A DNA stretch of 64,000 bases, taken from NCBI RefSeq assembly GCF_021497505.1, contig NZ_CP069349.1, positions 2,197,780 to 2,261,779 on the forward strand, read 5' to 3'. A program made the translations under genes and the position numbers. The notes below the pieces were generated by a model, which worked only from the letters and a program-made list of their open reading frames with translations, ran no database searches and was not told the origin of the DNA. Below are positions 26,943 to 39,431 of the stretch, one piece after another; position 1 is the stretch's first letter; each line of letters opens with the position of its first letter. Origin of the DNA: Turicibacter sp. TJ11. Its GTDB lineage: Bacteria > Bacillota_I > Bacilli_A > MOL361 > Turicibacteraceae.

Positions 26943-29900
26943 TTGGTAGATGTTAATAAGTTTAAGTATATGAAGATTGGATTAGCATCTTCAGATACAA
27001 TCCGTAAATGGTCTTATGGTGAAGTAAAAAAATCTGAGACAATTAACTATCGTACATTAAAACCTGAAAAAGATGGATTATTCTGTGAGCGTATCTTCGG
27101 TCCTCAAAAAGACTGCGAGTGTGCTTGTGGTAAATATAAACGTATACGCCACGAAGGAATCGTTTGTGATCGTTGTGGTGTAGAAGTAACAGTAGCAAAA
27201 GTTCGTCGTGAACGTATGGGGCACATCGAACTTGCTGCACCTGTTGCACATATCTGGTATGTAAAAGGTATTCCAAGTCGTATGGGGCTATTATTAAATA
27301 TGTCCCCACGCGAACTTGAAGAAGTTATTTACTTTGTAAACTATGTTGTTATTGATCCAGGTAAAACTGATTTAATTAAACAAAAAGTATTAACAGAAAA
27401 AGAATATCGTGAAGCATATGAAAAATGGGGGAACACATTCCAAGTAGGGATGGGTGCCGAAGCCATTAAGAGTTTATTAGAATCATTAGATTTAGATCAA
27501 TTAGCGAAAGAATTACGCTCAGAATTAAAAGTTGCACAAGGTCAAAAACGTGGTAAAGTTATTAAACGTTTAGAAGTAGTAGAATCATTCCGTAACTCAG
27601 GAAACCGTCCTGATTGGATGATTTTAGACGTATTACCGGTTATTCCACCTGAATTACGTCCAATGGTTCAATTAGACGGTGGACGCTTTGCAACATCTGA
27701 CTTAAATGACTTATATCGTCGTGTTATTAACCGTAATAACCGTTTAATTCGCTACTTAGAAATCGGAGCACCTAATATCATCATTAACAATGAAAAGCGT
27801 ATGATTCAAGAAGCAGTTGATGCTTTAATTGATAACGGTCGTCGTGGACGTCCAGTAACTGGACCAGGAAACCGTCCATTAAAATCACTTTCTCATATGT
27901 TAAAAGGTAAACAAGGTCGTTTCCGTCAAAACTTATTAGGTAAACGTGTTGACTACTCTGGACGTTCGGTAATCGTAGTAGGACCAGACTTAAAGATGTA
28001 TCAATGTGGATTACCAAAAGAAATGGCACTTGAGTTATTCAAGCCGTTTGTTATGAAAGAGTTAGTAGAACGTGATTTAGCTCAAAATATTAAGAGTGCT
28101 AAAAAAATGATTGAACGTATGGATGATGCATTATGGGATGTTGTTGAAGACGTCATTCGTGAGCATCCGGTCTTATTAAACCGTGCCCCTACGTTACACC
28201 GTTTAGGAATTCAAGCTTTCGAACCTAAAATCGTAGAAGGACGTGCTATCCGTCTTCACCCACTTGTAACGACAGCATTTAATGCCGACTTTGACGGTGA
28301 CCAGATGGCGGTTCACGTACCATTATCACAAGAAGCACAAGCAGAAGCACGTTTATTAATGTTAGCTGCAAATAACATCTTAAACCCGAAAGACGGTAAA
28401 CCAGTTGTTACTCCATCTCAGGATATGGTATTAGGTAACTACTACTTAACAATGGAAGAAGCCGGGGCAAAAGGTGAAGGTAACATTTATAAAGATACAA
28501 ATGAGTTAATGATGGCGTATGCAAATGGATATGTTACGTTACACTCTCGTATTGCTATTGATGCAAATGCATTAAATAATATGACATTCACTGAAGAACA
28601 AAATAATAAATACATTATTACAACTTTAGGGAAAGTTATTTTCAATGCGATCTTACCTAAAACATTCCCTTATTTAAATGAACCAACGATGGTAAACTTA
28701 CAAGGTGCAACACCTGCTAAGTATTTCGTTGAAAAAGGAACAAATATTAAAGAATATTTATCGGATGTAAAGATTGTTTCTCCATTTAAGAAAAAATTCT
28801 TAGGAGATATCATCTCTGAAGTATTCCGTATTTATAAAACAACTGAAACATCACGTATGTTAGACCGATTAAAAGATTTAGGATTTAAGTATTCAACTGT
28901 TGCTGGTATCTCGGTAGGGGTTGCTGACGTAGTCGTATCTTCTAAGAAAAAAGAGTTATTAAAAGAAGGTGACGATAAAGTCGCTCAAATTCAAGAATTC
29001 TATAATCGTGGATTATTAACAGACGATGAGCGTTATCGTTTAGTTATCGATGTTTGGGCAAAAGTAAAAGATGAAATTCAACATGTCTTAATGAATGAGT
29101 TACCAGCAGATAACCACATTTACATGATGAGTGACTCTGGAGCCCGTGGTAACGCATCAAACTTTACTCAGTTAGCCGGTATGCGTGGATTAATGGCCAA
29201 CCCATCTGGTAAAACAATTGAGTTACCAATCAAATCTTCATTCCGTGAAGGTTTAACAGTAACTGAGTTCTTCATCTCTACCCATGGTGCTCGTAAAGGG
29301 TTAGCCGATACAGCCTTAAAAACAGCCGATTCAGGTTATTTAACTCGTCGTTTAGTTGACGTTGCACAAGATGTCATTGTACGCGAAGAAGACTGTGGTA
29401 CAGATAAAGGACAATATATTACAGAAATCAAACAACGTGGTCAAACAGTGGAGACATTATTTGATCGTATCGTGGGACGCTATACAGCGAAACCTGTGTA
29501 TCATCCAGTAACAAAAGAAAAAATTGCTGAACGTAATGTCTATATTTCGGACGAATTAGCTAAAACAATTGTTGATGCAGGAATTGAAGGAATAGATATT
29601 CGTACAATTTACTCATGTAATGCTCAAAAAGGTGTATGTAAGAAATGTTATGGTCAAAACTTAGCAACTGGTAAAGAGGTTGAAGTTGGGGAAGCTGTAG
29701 GTATTATGGCTGCTCAGTCAATCGGTGAACCAGGTACTCAGTTAACGATGCGTACATTCCATACAGGAGGGGTAGCCGGAGCGGATATCACACAAGGGTT
29801 ACCTCGTATCCAAGAGCTATTTGAGGCGCGTAATCCAAAAGGACGTGCAATTATCGCTGAAATTGACGGTGTTATCACTACAATTAAAGCAAACACTAAA

Positions 29901-30671
29901 AACCGTTATGAAATTACATTAACGAATAAATTAGAAAGCCGTAATTACTTATTACCATACGGGGTACAACCATTAGTATCTGAGGGTGATGAAGTATTTG
30001 CAGGTGATATGTTAACAGAAGGTTCAATCGATCCTAAAGAATTATTACGCGTTAAGGATGTTGCCGCTGTACAAGCATATATCTTAAAAGAAGTACAAAA
30101 CGTATACCGCGCACAAGGGGTAGAATTATCAGATAAACATATTGAGATCATGGTTCATCAAATGATGAAAAAGGTTAAAGTTATCGATGGTGGAGACACA
30201 GATATCTTACCAGGATCATTAATTGATACAACTCAATACACACGTGTTAATGCCGCTGCAATTATGCGCGGAAAACGCCCAGCTGTAGGTATTCCAACGA
30301 TTCTAGGTATCACTAAAGCTTCGTTAGAAACTGAATCATTCTTATCTGCTGCATCATTCCAGGAAACAACACGCGTTCTTACTGATGCTGCAATCAAAGG
30401 TAAAGTAGATGAGTTAATCGGATTAAAAGAAAATGTTATCATCGGTAAGTTAATCCCAGCCGGAACAGGTGTATTACGTGAAGATCATATTCAACCAGTT
30501 CATAAAAACGAAGATGATATGGAAGAAGAAATCTTACCATTTGATACAGTAACTACAGATTTAAAACTACCAACTGATTCAGTAGATTTTTCGTTAGAAG
30601 ATGATTTAGATGAGTTAGATATCGAGCTAGATTTCGATGAAACTGATTTATTTGAAGCTGAAGACGAATAA
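26943..30671 (+). CDS. rpoC: DNA-directed RNA polymerase subunit beta'
   Basis: The 1242-residue catalytic subunit. It carries the N-terminal zinc ribbon (CACGKYKR...CDRCGVEV at about 60-81), the metal-binding [12 protein letters not shown] at about residues 447-458, the trigger-loop region ([16 protein letters not shown] at about 925-940) and the second zinc site (CGTDKG near 818, then [13 protein letters not shown] near 893). The tail is strongly acidic ([17 protein letters not shown]). The start codon is TTG, behind AAGGAGGG. It is co-transcribed with rpoB. Confidence 0.98.
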   Translation: MVDVNKFKYMKIGLASSDTIRKWSYGEVKKSETINYRTLKPEKDGLFCERIFGPQKDCECACGKYKRIRHEGIVCDRCGVEVTVAKVRRERMGHIELAAPVAHIWYVKGIPSRMGLLLNMSPRELEEVIYFVNYVVIDPGKTDLIKQKVLTEKEYREAYEKWGNTFQVGMGAEAIKSLLESLDLDQLAKELRSELKVAQGQKRGKVIKRLEVVESFRNSGNRPDWMILDVLPVIPPELRPMVQLDGGRFATSDLNDLYRRVINRNNRLIRYLEIGAPNIIINNEKRMIQEAVDALIDNGRRGRPVTGPGNRPLKSLSHMLKGKQGRFRQNLLGKRVDYSGRSVIVVGPDLKMYQCGLPKEMALELFKPFVMKELVERDLAQNIKSAKKMIERMDDALWDVVEDVIREHPVLLNRAPTLHRLGIQAFEPKIVEGRAIRLHPLVTTAFNADFDGDQMAVHVPLSQEAQAEARLLMLAANNILNPKDGKPVVTPSQDMVLGNYYLTMEEAGAKGEGNIYKDTNELMMAYANGYVTLHSRIAIDANALNNMTFTEEQNNKYIITTLGKVIFNAILPKTFPYLNEPTMVNLQGATPAKYFVEKGTNIKEYLSDVKIVSPFKKKFLGDIISEVFRIYKTTETSRMLDRLKDLGFKYSTVAGISVGVADVVVSSKKKELLKEGDDKVAQIQEFYNRGLLTDDERYRLVIDVWAKVKDEIQHVLMNELPADNHIYMMSDSGARGNASNFTQLAGMRGLMANPSGKTIELPIKSSFREGLTVTEFFISTHGARKGLADTALKTADSGYLTRRLVDVAQDVIVREEDCGTDKGQYITEIKQRGQTVETLFDRIVGRYTAKPVYHPVTKEKIAERNVYISDELAKTIVDAGIEGIDIRTIYSCNAQKGVCKKCYGQNLATGKEVEVGEAVGIMAAQSIGEPGTQLTMRTFHTGGVAGADITQGLPRIQELFEARNPKGRAIIAEIDGVITTIKANTKNRYEITLTNKLESRNYLLPYGVQPLVSEGDEVFAGDMLTEGSIDPKELLRVKDVAAVQAYILKEVQNVYRAQGVELSDKHIEIMVHQMMKKVKVIDGGDTDILPGSLIDTTQYTRVNAAAIMRGKRPAVGIPTILGITKASLETESFLSAASFQETTRVLTDAAIKGKVDELIGLKENVIIGKLIPAGTGVLREDHIQPVHKNEDDMEEEILPFDTVTTDLKLPTDSVDFSLEDDLDELDIELDFDETDLFEAEDE

Positions 30672-30727
30672 GATTGAAAAAAAAGCCAATAATACAGTTG
30701 AAAAATATGAAAAACTTTTTCGAACTG

Positions 30728-30756
30728 TTGACATTATTCTAAAAAAATGTTAGATT
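30728..30756 (+). promoter_or_regulatory. promoter of the rpsL-rpsG-fusA unit
   Basis: Perfect TTGACA (30728-30733), 17-bp spacer and TAGATT (30751-30756). Confidence 0.65.
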
Positions 30757-30779
30757 AATAAAGGCTTTTAAAAAAATAA

Positions 30780-30814
30780 AGTGAGTTTTGCCTTTAGGCA
30801 AAGCTTACTTTTTC
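30780..30814 (+). terminator. terminator or attenuator in the rpsL leader
   Basis: AGTGAGTTTTGCC (30780-30792) pairs with GGCAAAGCTTACT (30797-30809, two G-U pairs) and five Ts follow. It lies downstream of the promoter at 30728 and 56 bp before rpsL. It can end rpoBC transcripts and could also attenuate the new transcript. Confidence 0.6.
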
Positions 30815-30869
30815 TAACTAAAATGAACCACCTGGATAAGTGGACTAAGTTTATGAGAGGAGGACTAAT

Positions 30870-31292
30870 ATGCCAACTATTAACCAATTAGTTCGTAAAG
30901 GACGTCAAAGTAAAGAAACAAAATCTAAATCTCGTCATTTAAATGTAGGGTACAATAGTTTAAAGAAAGAACAAACTAACTTATACTCTCCACAAAAACG
31001 TGGGGTATGTACTCGTGTTGCTACAATGACACCTAAAAAACCAAACTCGGCTTTACGTAAATATGCCCGTGTACGTTTAACAAACGGTTTAGAAGTAACA
31101 GCATACATTCCTGGTATTGGACACAAATTACAAGAGCACAGCGTTGTTTTAATTCGCGGTGGACGTGTAAAAGACTTACCAGGGGTACGTTATCATATCG
31201 TTCGTGGTACTTTAGATGCTACAGGTGTAGATGGACGTATGCAAGGTCGTTCTAAATACGGAACAAAAAAACCAAAAGCAGCTAAAAAATAA
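30870..31292 (+). CDS. rpsL: 30S ribosomal protein S12
   Basis: S12 sits at the decoding centre and affects accuracy. The 140-residue protein has the conserved [11 protein letters not shown] and [13 protein letters not shown] segments. The lysines at the usual streptomycin-resistance positions are wild type (KKPNSALRK), so no resistance change is visible. The N-terminal insertion [14 protein letters not shown] is typical of Firmicutes. The L7Ae-like gene often found between rpoC and rpsL in Bacillus is absent here. Confidence 0.97.
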   Translation: MPTINQLVRKGRQSKETKSKSRHLNVGYNSLKKEQTNLYSPQKRGVCTRVATMTPKKPNSALRKYARVRLTNGLEVTAYIPGIGHKLQEHSVVLIRGGRVKDLPGVRYHIVRGTLDATGVDGRMQGRSKYGTKKPKAAKK

Positions 31293-31329
31293 TTAACTTT
31301 TTTCGATAAAATGGAAGGGAGGCTAAATT

Positions 31330-31800
31330 ATGCCACGTAAAGGACATGTAGCAAAACGCGATGTTTTGCCAGATCCAATTTATAACTCTAAATTAGTATC
31401 TCGTTTAATCAACAACATCATGCAAGATGGTAAAAAAGGTACTGCACAAACAATCTTATATAATGCATTCGATATCATTTCTGAGAAAACTGGTCGCGAA
31501 CCAATGGAAGTATTCGAAGAAGCAATCGAAAACATCATGCCAGTATTAGAAGTTAAAGCTCGCCGTATTGGTGGAGCTAACTACCAAGTACCAGTTGAGG
31601 TTCGTCCAGAGCGCCGAATCACTTTAGGATTACGTTGGTTAGTTCAATACTCTCGCTCTCGCGGAGAAAAAACTATGGAGCAACGCTTAGCTAACGAAAT
31701 TATCGATGCAGCTAACAACACAGGTGCATCTGTTAAAAAACGTGAGGATACTCACAAAATGGCTGAAGCTAACAAAGCATTCGCTCATTACCGTTGGTAA
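31330..31800 (+). CDS. rpsG: 30S ribosomal protein S7
   Basis: S7 nucleates assembly of the 30S head and lines the E site; in E. coli it is the repressor of the str operon. The 156-residue protein has the signature opening [20 protein letters not shown], the [22 protein letters not shown] beta-hairpin arm (about 77-98, in parts [11 protein letters not shown]) and the C-terminal [22 protein letters not shown] precedes the ATG. It lies 37 bp after rpsL. Confidence 0.97.
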   Translation: MPRKGHVAKRDVLPDPIYNSKLVSRLINNIMQDGKKGTAQTILYNAFDIISEKTGREPMEVFEEAIENIMPVLEVKARRIGGANYQVPVEVRPERRITLGLRWLVQYSRSRGEKTMEQRLANEIIDAANNTGASVKKREDTHKMAEANKAFAHYRW

Positions 31801-31810
31801 TATTTTAAAT

Positions 31811-31850
31811 AACTTTAGGATTACTGGGTCTCTAGTAATCCTTAAAGTTT
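31811..31850 (+). promoter_or_regulatory. long hairpin between rpsG and fusA
   Basis: AACTTTAGGATTACT pairs with AGTAATCCTTAAAGTT with one bulged base (about 15 bp stem). No T run follows, so it is probably an mRNA-processing, stability or repressor-binding element and not a terminator. Confidence 0.55.
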
Positions 31851-31880
31851 AGTATTTCACTATGAGAGGAGTAACGGAAC

Positions 31881-33953
31881 ATGGCAAGAGAATTCTCTTT
31901 AAATCACACTCGTAATATCGGGATCATGGCACACATCGATGCTGGTAAAACGACTACTACAGAACGTATCTTATACTACACTGGTCGTATCCATAAAATC
32001 GGAGAAACTCACGATGGTGCTTCTCAAATGGACTGGATGGCTCAAGAGCAAGAGCGTGGTATCACAATCACATCTGCTGCAACAACAGCTGCTTGGAATG
32101 GTCATCGCGTAAACATCATCGATACACCAGGTCACGTAGACTTCACAGTAGAAGTTGAACGTTCATTACGTGTATTAGATGGTGCAGTAGCAGTATTAGA
32201 TGCACAATCAGGAGTTGAGCCTCAAACTGAAACAGTTTGGCGCCAAGCTACTACATACGGAGTACCACGTATCGTATTCGTTAACAAAATGGATAAAACA
32301 GGTGCGGATTTCTTATACTCTGTAAAAACTTTACATGATCGTTTAGGAGCTAACGCTCTTCCAATTCAATTACCAATCGGTGCTGAAGATGATTTCGAAG
32401 GTATCATTGACTTAGTTGAAATGAAACAATACATGTATACAAATGATTTAGGAACTGACATCCAAGTTGGAGAAATCGATGCAGCTCACTTAGAAGATGC
32501 TGAAATGTACCGTGATCAATTAATTGAATCGGTATCTAACTTAGATGAAGAGTTAATGATGAAATACTTAGAAGGTGAAGAAATTTCAATCGAAGAATTA
32601 AAAGCTGCGATTCGTCGTGCTACAATCAACGTTGAATTATTCCCTGTATTATGTGGATCAGCCTTCAAAAACAAAGGTGTTCAGTTAATGTTAGATGCTG
32701 TTATTGACTACTTACCAGCTCCAACTGATATTCCTGCAATCAAAGGAACATTAGAAGATGGAACTGAAGTTGAGCGTCATGCTTCTGATGAAGAACCATT
32801 CGCAGCATTAGCATTCAAAGTTATGACTGACCCATTCGTAGGTAAGTTAACATTCTTCCGTGTTTATTCAGGAACAATCCAATCAGGAACTTACGTATTA
32901 AACTCAACTAAAGGTAAACGTGAGCGTGTTGGACGTTTATTACAAATGCACGCTAACAGCCGTCAAGAAATCTCTGAAGTATACGCAGGAGATATCGCTG
33001 CAGCTGTAGGTTTAAAAGATACTACAACAGGAGATACTTTATGTGATCCAGATAACGAAGTTATCTTAGAATCAATGGTATTCCCTGAGCCAGTAATCTC
33101 TTTATCAGTTGAACCTAAATCAAAAGCAGACCAAGATAAAATGGGTATCGCTTTACAAAAATTAGCTGAAGAAGATCCAACTTTCCGTACTCATACAGAC
33201 GAAGAAACTGGTGAAACTATCATCTCAGGTATGGGTGAGTTACACTTAGATATCATCGTTGACCGTATGCGTCGTGAATTCAAAGTTGAAGCTAACATCG
33301 GTGCGCCTCAAGTAGCTTACCGTGAAACATTCACTCAAGCTGCTGATGTAGAAGGTAAATTTGTACGTCAGTCTGGTGGACGTGGACAATACGGACACGT
33401 GTGGATCAAATTCGAACCACAAGAAGCAGGTGCTGGATATGAATTCGTAGATGCTGTTGTTGGTGGGGTTGTACCTCGTGAATACATCGGATCTGTTGAT
33501 GCAGGATTAAAAGATGCATTACAAAATGGACAATTATCAGGATTCCCTGTAGTTGACGTTAAATGTACATTATTCGATGGTTCTTACCATGATGTCGACT
33601 CAAGTGAGATGGCATACAAAATTGCAGCGTCTATGGCATTAAAAAATGCTTATGACAAATGTAAACCAGTTCTTTTAGAACCAGTAATGAAAGTTGAAGT
33701 TGTTATCCCAGATGAGTACTTAGGAGACGTAATGGGAGATATCACTTCTCGTCGTGGACGTTTAGACGGAATGGAAGCTCGTGGTAATGCGCAAGTTATC
33801 CGTGCATATGTTCCATTATCTGAAATGTTCGGATATGCAACTGCATTACGTTCTAATACACAAGGACGCGGAAACTACTCAATGGAAATGGATCACTATG
33901 AGCAAGTTCCAAAATCAATCGCTGATGAAGTCATCAAAAAACATCGTGGATAA
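31881..33953 (+). CDS. fusA: elongation factor G
   Basis: EF-G drives translocation of tRNAs and mRNA using GTP. The 690-residue protein has G1 [13 protein letters not shown] (about 18-30), the switch region [15 protein letters not shown]3 DTPGHVDF and G4 NKMDKTG, followed by domains II-V with the tip sequence [12 protein letters not shown] (domain IV). The C-terminal [18 protein letters not shown] is the family signature. It belongs to the str unit after the 31811 hairpin. Confidence 0.98.
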   Translation: MAREFSLNHTRNIGIMAHIDAGKTTTTERILYYTGRIHKIGETHDGASQMDWMAQEQERGITITSAATTAAWNGHRVNIIDTPGHVDFTVEVERSLRVLDGAVAVLDAQSGVEPQTETVWRQATTYGVPRIVFVNKMDKTGADFLYSVKTLHDRLGANALPIQLPIGAEDDFEGIIDLVEMKQYMYTNDLGTDIQVGEIDAAHLEDAEMYRDQLIESVSNLDEELMMKYLEGEEISIEELKAAIRRATINVELFPVLCGSAFKNKGVQLMLDAVIDYLPAPTDIPAIKGTLEDGTEVERHASDEEPFAALAFKVMTDPFVGKLTFFRVYSGTIQSGTYVLNSTKGKRERVGRLLQMHANSRQEISEVYAGDIAAAVGLKDTTTGDTLCDPDNEVILESMVFPEPVISLSVEPKSKADQDKMGIALQKLAEEDPTFRTHTDEETGETIISGMGELHLDIIVDRMRREFKVEANIGAPQVAYRETFTQAADVEGKFVRQSGGRGQYGHVWIKFEPQEAGAGYEFVDAVVGGVVPREYIGSVDAGLKDALQNGQLSGFPVVDVKCTLFDGSYHDVDSSEMAYKIAASMALKNAYDKCKPVLLEPVMKVEVVIPDEYLGDVMGDITSRRGRLDGMEARGNAQVIRAYVPLSEMFGYATALRSNTQGRGNYSMEMDHYEQVPKSIADEVIKKHRG

Positions 33954-33982
33954 TCGTTGTTAATTGATGTATTCATATATCC

Positions 33983-34023
33983 ACTGCTAATAAAAATGTA
34001 ATACTTGCATTCTTATTAGCAGT
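33983..34023 (+). promoter_or_regulatory. long hairpin between fusA and tuf
   Basis: ACTGCTAATAA (33983-33993) pairs perfectly with TTATTAGCAGT (34013-34023), and the pairing goes on inside the arms (AATG with CATT). No T run follows. A separate tuf promoter is not obvious, so this may be a processing or stability element between the two messages. Confidence 0.55.
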
Positions 34024-34078
34024 ATTGTAAAATAAAAATGTTAAATACAAAAAATGTAACTTAGAGGAGGATATTAGC

Positions 34079-35263
34079 ATGGCAAAAGCTAAATTCGAAC
34101 GTACTAAACCGCATGTTAACATCGGTACAATCGGTCACGTTGACCACGGAAAAACTACATTAACAGCTGCTATCACAACTGTATTATCTAAATCAGGTAA
34201 AGCAGAAGCTCGCGCTTACGATCAAATCGATGGTGCACCAGAAGAGCGTGAACGTGGAATCACTATCTCAACTGCACACGTTGAGTATGAAACTGACAAC
34301 CGTCACTATGCACACGTTGACTGCCCAGGACATGCTGACTACGTTAAAAACATGATCACTGGTGCTGCTCAAATGGACGGTGGAATCTTAGTAGTATCTG
34401 CTGCTGATGGACCAATGCCTCAAACTCGTGAGCACATCTTATTATCTCGCCAAGTTGGTGTACCTCGTTTAGTTGTTTTCTTAAACAAATGTGACATGGT
34501 AGACGACGAAGAGTTATTAGAATTAGTAGAAATGGAAGTTCGTGACTTATTATCTGAGTACGATTTCCCAGGTGATGAAGTTCCAGTAATCCACGGATCT
34601 GCATTATTAGCATTACAAGGACAACCTGAATGGGAAGCAAAAATCAACGAATTAATGGCTGCTGTAGATGAGTACATCCCAACTCCAGCTCGTCAAACTG
34701 ATTTACCATTCTTAATGCCAGTAGAGGACGTATTCTCAATCACTGGACGTGGTACTGTAGCAACTGGACGCGTTGAGCGTGGGGTTGTTAAAGTTGGTGA
34801 CTCTGTAGAAATCATCGGTTACCATGAAACAAAAACAACAACTGTAACAGGTGTTGAAATGTTCCGTAAATTATTAGACCAAGCTGAAGCTGGAGATAAC
34901 ATCGGAGCTTTATTACGTGGTATTTCTCGTGAAGAAATCCAACGTGGACAAGTTTTAGCTAAACCAGGATCAGTAAAACCTCATACAAAATTCACTTCAG
35001 AGGTTTACGTATTATCTAAAGAAGAAGGTGGACGTCATACTCCATTCTTCGGAAACTACCGTCCTCAATTCTACTTCCGTACAACTGACGTAACTGGAGT
35101 AATCCAATTACCAGAAGGTGTTGAAATGGTTATGCCAGGTGACAACGTTGCTATGACTGTAGAATTAATCGCGCCAATCGCTGTTGAAAAAGGAACTAAG
35201 TTCTCTATCCGTGAAGGTGGACGTACAGTAGGTGCTGGTTCAGTAGTAGACATCATCGAGTAA
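34079..35263 (+). CDS. tuf: elongation factor Tu
   Basis: EF-Tu delivers aminoacyl-tRNA to the ribosome. The 394-residue protein has G1 [10 protein letters not shown] (18-27), [13 protein letters not shown] (switch I), [13 protein letters not shown] (switch II) and NKCDMVDD, then the beta-barrel domains II and III ([13 protein letters not shown]). GAGGAGG precedes the ATG. A strong terminator follows, which closes the str transcription unit. Only one copy is in the window. Confidence 0.98.
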   Translation: MAKAKFERTKPHVNIGTIGHVDHGKTTLTAAITTVLSKSGKAEARAYDQIDGAPEERERGITISTAHVEYETDNRHYAHVDCPGHADYVKNMITGAAQMDGGILVVSAADGPMPQTREHILLSRQVGVPRLVVFLNKCDMVDDEELLELVEMEVRDLLSEYDFPGDEVPVIHGSALLALQGQPEWEAKINELMAAVDEYIPTPARQTDLPFLMPVEDVFSITGRGTVATGRVERGVVKVGDSVEIIGYHETKTTTVTGVEMFRKLLDQAEAGDNIGALLRGISREEIQRGQVLAKPGSVKPHTKFTSEVYVLSKEEGGRHTPFFGNYRPQFYFRTTDVTGVIQLPEGVEMVMPGDNVAMTVELIAPIAVEKGTKFSIREGGRTVGAGSVVDIIE

Positions 35264-35289
35264 TCGATAATCTAATAGTTGAACTTTTT

Positions 35290-35322
35290 AGTCCTAGAGG
35301 GTTACTCTCTAGGACTTTTTTT
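35290..35322 (+). terminator. terminator after tuf
   Basis: AGTCCTAGAG pairs with CTCTAGGACT, followed by seven Ts. Confidence 0.9.
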
Positions 35323-35821
35323 GTTTTAAGAAATCCGAGTATTTAATGTGATAAGTACCATAAATATAAAAAAATATTCTATCTTTCATGTTAAAAATAA
35401 AAATAGGAATTCTAATTTAAAAAGATAAGATTTTGGAATACTATTGTTGTAATTAATATATCTAAATAAAAAACAGTATACTAATAAAAATATTCTTAAA
35501 AATAAGTTTTATGACTATATGACATTAAATAAATTTTTAAATAAAACATATAGGCTAGATTAGTGGTAGATTCATATTGATTTAGAGTGAGAGATGATAT
35601 CAAAATATTATTTGTTCTATAAAATACTTCAGATCTAAAATAACGCTTTTTTTATATGAATTAATAATATTTCATTAAAATACAATATTTACTTGTCATA
35701 AATGTTTGATTGTTTTTTTTAGATATGTTAAATTTATTTATGTAAAAAATAATCCGAAAACTGCGAAGAGATGAGTCACTGTCTAAATATACATGAATCA
35801 ATAAAAAAATATAAAAAATGT
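35323..35821. other. AT-rich gap between the str and S10 clusters
   Basis: About 500 bp with no gene, no strong hairpin and very low GC. The only open frame (minus strand, 35661-35894) has low-complexity composition and no binding site. I see nothing functional except the rpsJ promoter at its end. Confidence 0.6.
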
Positions 35822-35850
35822 TTGATTTCTGTATCTTTTTTATGTATAAT
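35822..35850 (+). promoter_or_regulatory. promoter of the S10-spc-alpha operon
   Basis: TTGATT (35822-35827), 17-bp spacer and perfect TATAAT (35845-35850). Confidence 0.75.
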
Positions 35851-35867
35851 AGATATGTTGACTTGAG

Positions 35868-36285
<418 letters not shown>

Positions 36286-36311
36286 TATATACGAAATAGG
36301 AGGTGTAACTC

Positions 36312-36941
36312 ATGGCCAAAGGAATCTTAGGTAGAAAAATTGGTATGACTCAAATTTTCACTGAAGAAGGAAAATTAATTCCTGTAACTGTTGTGCAAGC
36401 AACACCTAACGTTGTTTTACAAGTTAAAACAAATGAAACTGATGGATATGAAGCTATCCAAGTTGGATTTGAAGATAAACGCGAAAAATTAGCTAACAAA
36501 CCAGAAATGGGGCATGTTGCTAAAGCTGAAACAGCGCCTAAGCGCTTCGTTCGTGAATTCCGTAATGTAAATGTAACGGAATATCAAGTTGGTCAAGAGA
36601 TCAAAGTTGACACTTTTGCAGAAGGAGAAGTTGTTGACGTAACTGGTAAGACTAAAGGTAAAGGATTCCAAGGTGTTATTAAACGTCATGGACAATCTCG
36701 TGGACCAATGGCTCACGGTTCTCGTTACCATCGTCGCCCAGGTTCAATGGGATCGATTGCTGCTAACCGCGTTTTAAAAGGTAAAAAATTACCTGGACAA
36801 ACTGGTGGAAACATCGTAACTGTTCAAAACCTTGAAGTAGTTAAAGTTGATACAGAACGTAACGTTTTATTAATCAAAGGAAATGTACCAGGAGCTAAAA
36901 AATCTTTAGTAATGGTTCGTTCTGCTGTTAAAGCAAAATAG
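36312..36941 (+). CDS. rplC: 50S ribosomal protein L3
   Basis: L3 helps start 50S assembly and reaches toward the peptidyl transferase centre. The 209-residue protein begins [13 protein letters not shown] and holds the long loop [32 protein letters not shown] (about 117-148, in parts [11 protein letters not shown] and HRRPGSMG) that approaches the catalytic site. AGGAGGTG precedes the ATG. It follows rpsJ by 26 bp. Confidence 0.97.
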   Translation: MAKGILGRKIGMTQIFTEEGKLIPVTVVQATPNVVLQVKTNETDGYEAIQVGFEDKREKLANKPEMGHVAKAETAPKRFVREFRNVNVTEYQVGQEIKVDTFAEGEVVDVTGKTKGKGFQGVIKRHGQSRGPMAHGSRYHRRPGSMGSIAANRVLKGKKLPGQTGGNIVTVQNLEVVKVDTERNVLLIKGNVPGAKKSLVMVRSAVKAK

Positions 36942-36970
36942 TTTAGTACAGTAGGAAAGGAGGATTCATA

Positions 36971-37594
36971 ATGCCACAAGTAGCATTATACAACCAACAA
37001 GGTGCTCAAGTTGGAGAAATCGCATTAAACGAAACAATCTTCGGTATTGAGCCTCATAAACAAGCAATGTTCGATGCTGTAATTATGCAACGTGCATCTA
37101 TGCGTCAAGGAACGCACAAAACTAAAACTCGTACTGAGGTACGTGGTGGTGGACGTAAACCTTGGAAACAAAAAGGTACTGGACGTGCTCGTCAAGGATC
37201 TATTCGTGCACCTCAATGGCGTGGTGGAGGAATTGTATTCGGACCAGTTCCACGTAGCTATGCATACAAATTAAACAAAAAAGTTCGTCGCTTAGCTTTA
37301 AAATCTGCGTTATCAACTAAAGTAGTTGAAAATGATATCGTAGTTTTAGATGCATTAGCGTTCGAAGCTCCAAAAACTAAAGAAATGATTTCAGTTTTAG
37401 GTGCTTTAAATATTACATCTAAAGCATTAGTTGTTACTGCTGAAGAAAATACAACAGTTGAATTATCAACTCGTAACATCCCAGGTGTTAAAGTATTATC
37501 AGTTGAGCAATTAAATGTATTAGATCTTTTAGATGCAACTAAGTTAGTTATTACTCAAGATGCAGTTAAAAAGATTGAGGAGGTGCTTGCATAA
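36971..37594 (+). CDS. rplD: 50S ribosomal protein L4
   Basis: L4 lines the exit tunnel with a long loop. The 207-residue protein carries that loop as [26 protein letters not shown] (about 55-80, in parts [18 protein letters not shown]), with the wild-type residues of macrolide-sensitive strains. In E. coli L4 represses the S10 operon; whether that holds here is unknown. The stop overlaps the rplW start by one base (TAATG), so translation is coupled. Confidence 0.97.
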   Translation: MPQVALYNQQGAQVGEIALNETIFGIEPHKQAMFDAVIMQRASMRQGTHKTKTRTEVRGGGRKPWKQKGTGRARQGSIRAPQWRGGGIVFGPVPRSYAYKLNKKVRRLALKSALSTKVVENDIVVLDALAFEAPKTKEMISVLGALNITSKALVVTAEENTTVELSTRNIPGVKVLSVEQLNVLDLLDATKLVITQDAVKKIEEVLA

Positions 37595-37878
37595 TGAAAG
37601 ATGCTAGAGATATCATTAAGCGCCCAATTATCACTGAAAAATCTTACGATTTAATGAACGAAGGTAAATTCACTTTCGAAGTTGATAAAAAAGCAAACAA
37701 AATCGAAGTTAAACAAGCTTGCCAAGCTTTATTCAATGTAAAAGTTGAGAAAGTAAACATCGTTAACGTTCGTCCTAAAAAACGTCGTGTTGGACGCTAT
37801 GAAGGATTCAAACCTTCAATGAAAAAAGCTATCGTAACATTAGCTGAAGGACAAACAATCGAAAAGTTTGAAGTATAA
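37594..37878 (+). CDS. rplW: 50S ribosomal protein L23
   Basis: L23 lies at the tunnel exit and docks trigger factor and the signal recognition particle. The 94-residue protein has [16 protein letters not shown] at its start, the [19 protein letters not shown] loop (about 54-72) and a C-terminal [23 protein letters not shown] in the rplD end provides its binding site. Confidence 0.96.
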   Translation: MKDARDIIKRPIITEKSYDLMNEGKFTFEVDKKANKIEVKQACQALFNVKVEKVNIVNVRPKKRRVGRYEGFKPSMKKAIVTLAEGQTIEKFEV

Positions 37879-37906
37879 TCAATAAGTCGTAAAAGGAGGG
37901 AACAAG

Positions 37907-38737
37907 ATGGCTATTAAAAAGTATAAACCTACCACAAATGGTCGTCGTAACATGTCAGTTTTATCATTTGACGAAATTACGACTAATAAACCAGAGAAAT
38001 CATTATTAGCTCCTTTAAGCAAAAAAGCAGGGCGTAATAATCATGGTCAAATCACAGTACGTCATCACGGTGGTGGACACAAACGTAAATACCGTATCAT
38101 CGACTTTAAACGTACAAAAGACGGTATTCCAGGACGTGTTGCTACAATCGAATACGATCCAAACCGTTCAGCAAACATCGCATTAATCAACTACGCTGAT
38201 GGAGAAAAACGATATATTATCGCTCCTAAAGGATTAAAAGTTGGAATGCAAATCGAATCAGGTGCTAATGCAGATATTAAAGTTGGTAACGCATTACCAA
38301 TCATGAATATCCCAGTTGGTACATTAATTCACAACATCGAATTAAAACCTGGTAAAGGTGGACAATTAGTACGTTCAGCAGGAACTTCTGCTCAAATCTT
38401 AGGGCGTGAAGAGCGTTACGTATTAGTTCGTTTAGCTTCAGGTGAAGTTCGTAAAGTATTAGGAACTTGCCGTGCAACAATCGGTGAAGTTGGTAATGCT
38501 GATCACGAATTAGTAAACATCGGTAAAGCAGGTCGTACACGTTGGTTAGGTACTCGTCCAACTGTTCGCGGTTCTGTAATGAACCCTAATGACCATCCAC
38601 ACGGTGGTGGGGAAGGACGTACTCCAATCGGACGTAAATCTCCAGTTACACCATGGGGTAAACCAGCACTTGGTTTAAAAACTCGTAACAAGAAAAAAGC
38701 ATCAAGCAAATTAATTGTTCGCGGACGCAACAAATAA
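37907..38737 (+). CDS. rplB: 50S ribosomal protein L2
   Basis: L2 supports the peptidyl transferase centre and subunit joining. The 276-residue protein has the OB-fold and SH3-like domains with the signature [23 protein letters not shown] at about 227-249 (in parts [22 protein letters not shown]). The conserved His in HPHGG is present. AGGAGGG precedes the ATG. Confidence 0.97.
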   Translation: MAIKKYKPTTNGRRNMSVLSFDEITTNKPEKSLLAPLSKKAGRNNHGQITVRHHGGGHKRKYRIIDFKRTKDGIPGRVATIEYDPNRSANIALINYADGEKRYIIAPKGLKVGMQIESGANADIKVGNALPIMNIPVGTLIHNIELKPGKGGQLVRSAGTSAQILGREERYVLVRLASGEVRKVLGTCRATIGEVGNADHELVNIGKAGRTRWLGTRPTVRGSVMNPNDHPHGGGEGRTPIGRKSPVTPWGKPALGLKTRNKKKASSKLIVRGRNK

Positions 38738-38777
38738 TAAAGATATATGCTAAATGTTCGAAAGGAGGAAATTTAGA

Positions 38778-39056
38778 ATGGGACGTAGTTTAAAAAAGGG
38801 ACCTTTCTGTGACGATCATTTAATGAAAAAAGTTGTAGCTGCTAACGAAAGCGGAGACAAAAAAATCATTCAAACTTGGTCACGTCGTTCAACAATTTTC
38901 CCACAGTTTGTAGGACATACAATTGCTGTTTATGATGGACGCAAGCATGTTCCTGTATATGTTACTGAAGATATGGTAGGACACAAATTAGGTGAATTCG
39001 CACCAACTCGTACATACAAAGGACACATCAAAGAAGACAAAAAAACTAGACGTTAA
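38778..39056 (+). CDS. rpsS: 30S ribosomal protein S19
   Basis: S19 lies in the 30S head next to S13. The 92-residue protein starts [15 protein letters not shown] and ends with [20 protein letters not shown], the family signature. I choose ATG 38778, which has AAAGGAGG 8-9 nt upstream; an in-frame ATG at 38754 lies before that site and is rejected. Confidence 0.97.
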   Translation: MGRSLKKGPFCDDHLMKKVVAANESGDKKIIQTWSRRSTIFPQFVGHTIAVYDGRKHVPVYVTEDMVGHKLGEFAPTRTYKGHIKEDKKTRR

Positions 39057-39077
39057 TATTGAGAGGAGGACATGGCT

Positions 39078-39413
39078 ATGGAAGCTAAAGCTATGGCTAG
39101 AACAGTTCGCATTGCTCCTCGTAAAGCACGCTTAGTGATCGACTTAATTCGAGGAAAACAAGTTGGCGAAGCATACGCAATTTTAAAACACACTCCTAAA
39201 GCGGCATCTCCTGTTGTTGAGAAAGTTTTAAAATCAGCTATCGCAAATGCTGAACACAATTTAAACTTAGATATCAATTCATTATATGTTAAGGAAGCAT
39301 ATGTGAATGAAGGTACAACATTAAAACGATTCCGTCCACGTGCACAAGGTCGTGCATCACAAATCAATAAAAGAACATCTCATATCACAATCGTGGTAGC
39401 AGAGAAAAAATAA
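39078..39413 (+). CDS. rplV: 50S ribosomal protein L22
   Basis: L22 spans the 50S and its hairpin forms the tunnel constriction with L4. The 111-residue protein has [21 protein letters not shown] and the C-terminal [24 protein letters not shown] (about 80-103, in parts [10 protein letters not shown]), without tunnel-loop changes. I prefer ATG 39078 since AGGAGG (39064-39069) is then 8 nt away; ATG 39072 leaves only 2 nt. Confidence 0.96.
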   Translation: MEAKAMARTVRIAPRKARLVIDLIRGKQVGEAYAILKHTPKAASPVVEKVLKSAIANAEHNLNLDINSLYVKEAYVNEGTTLKRFRPRAQGRASQINKRTSHITIVVAEKK

Positions 39414-39431
39414 TTAAAGGAGGGATACGAA

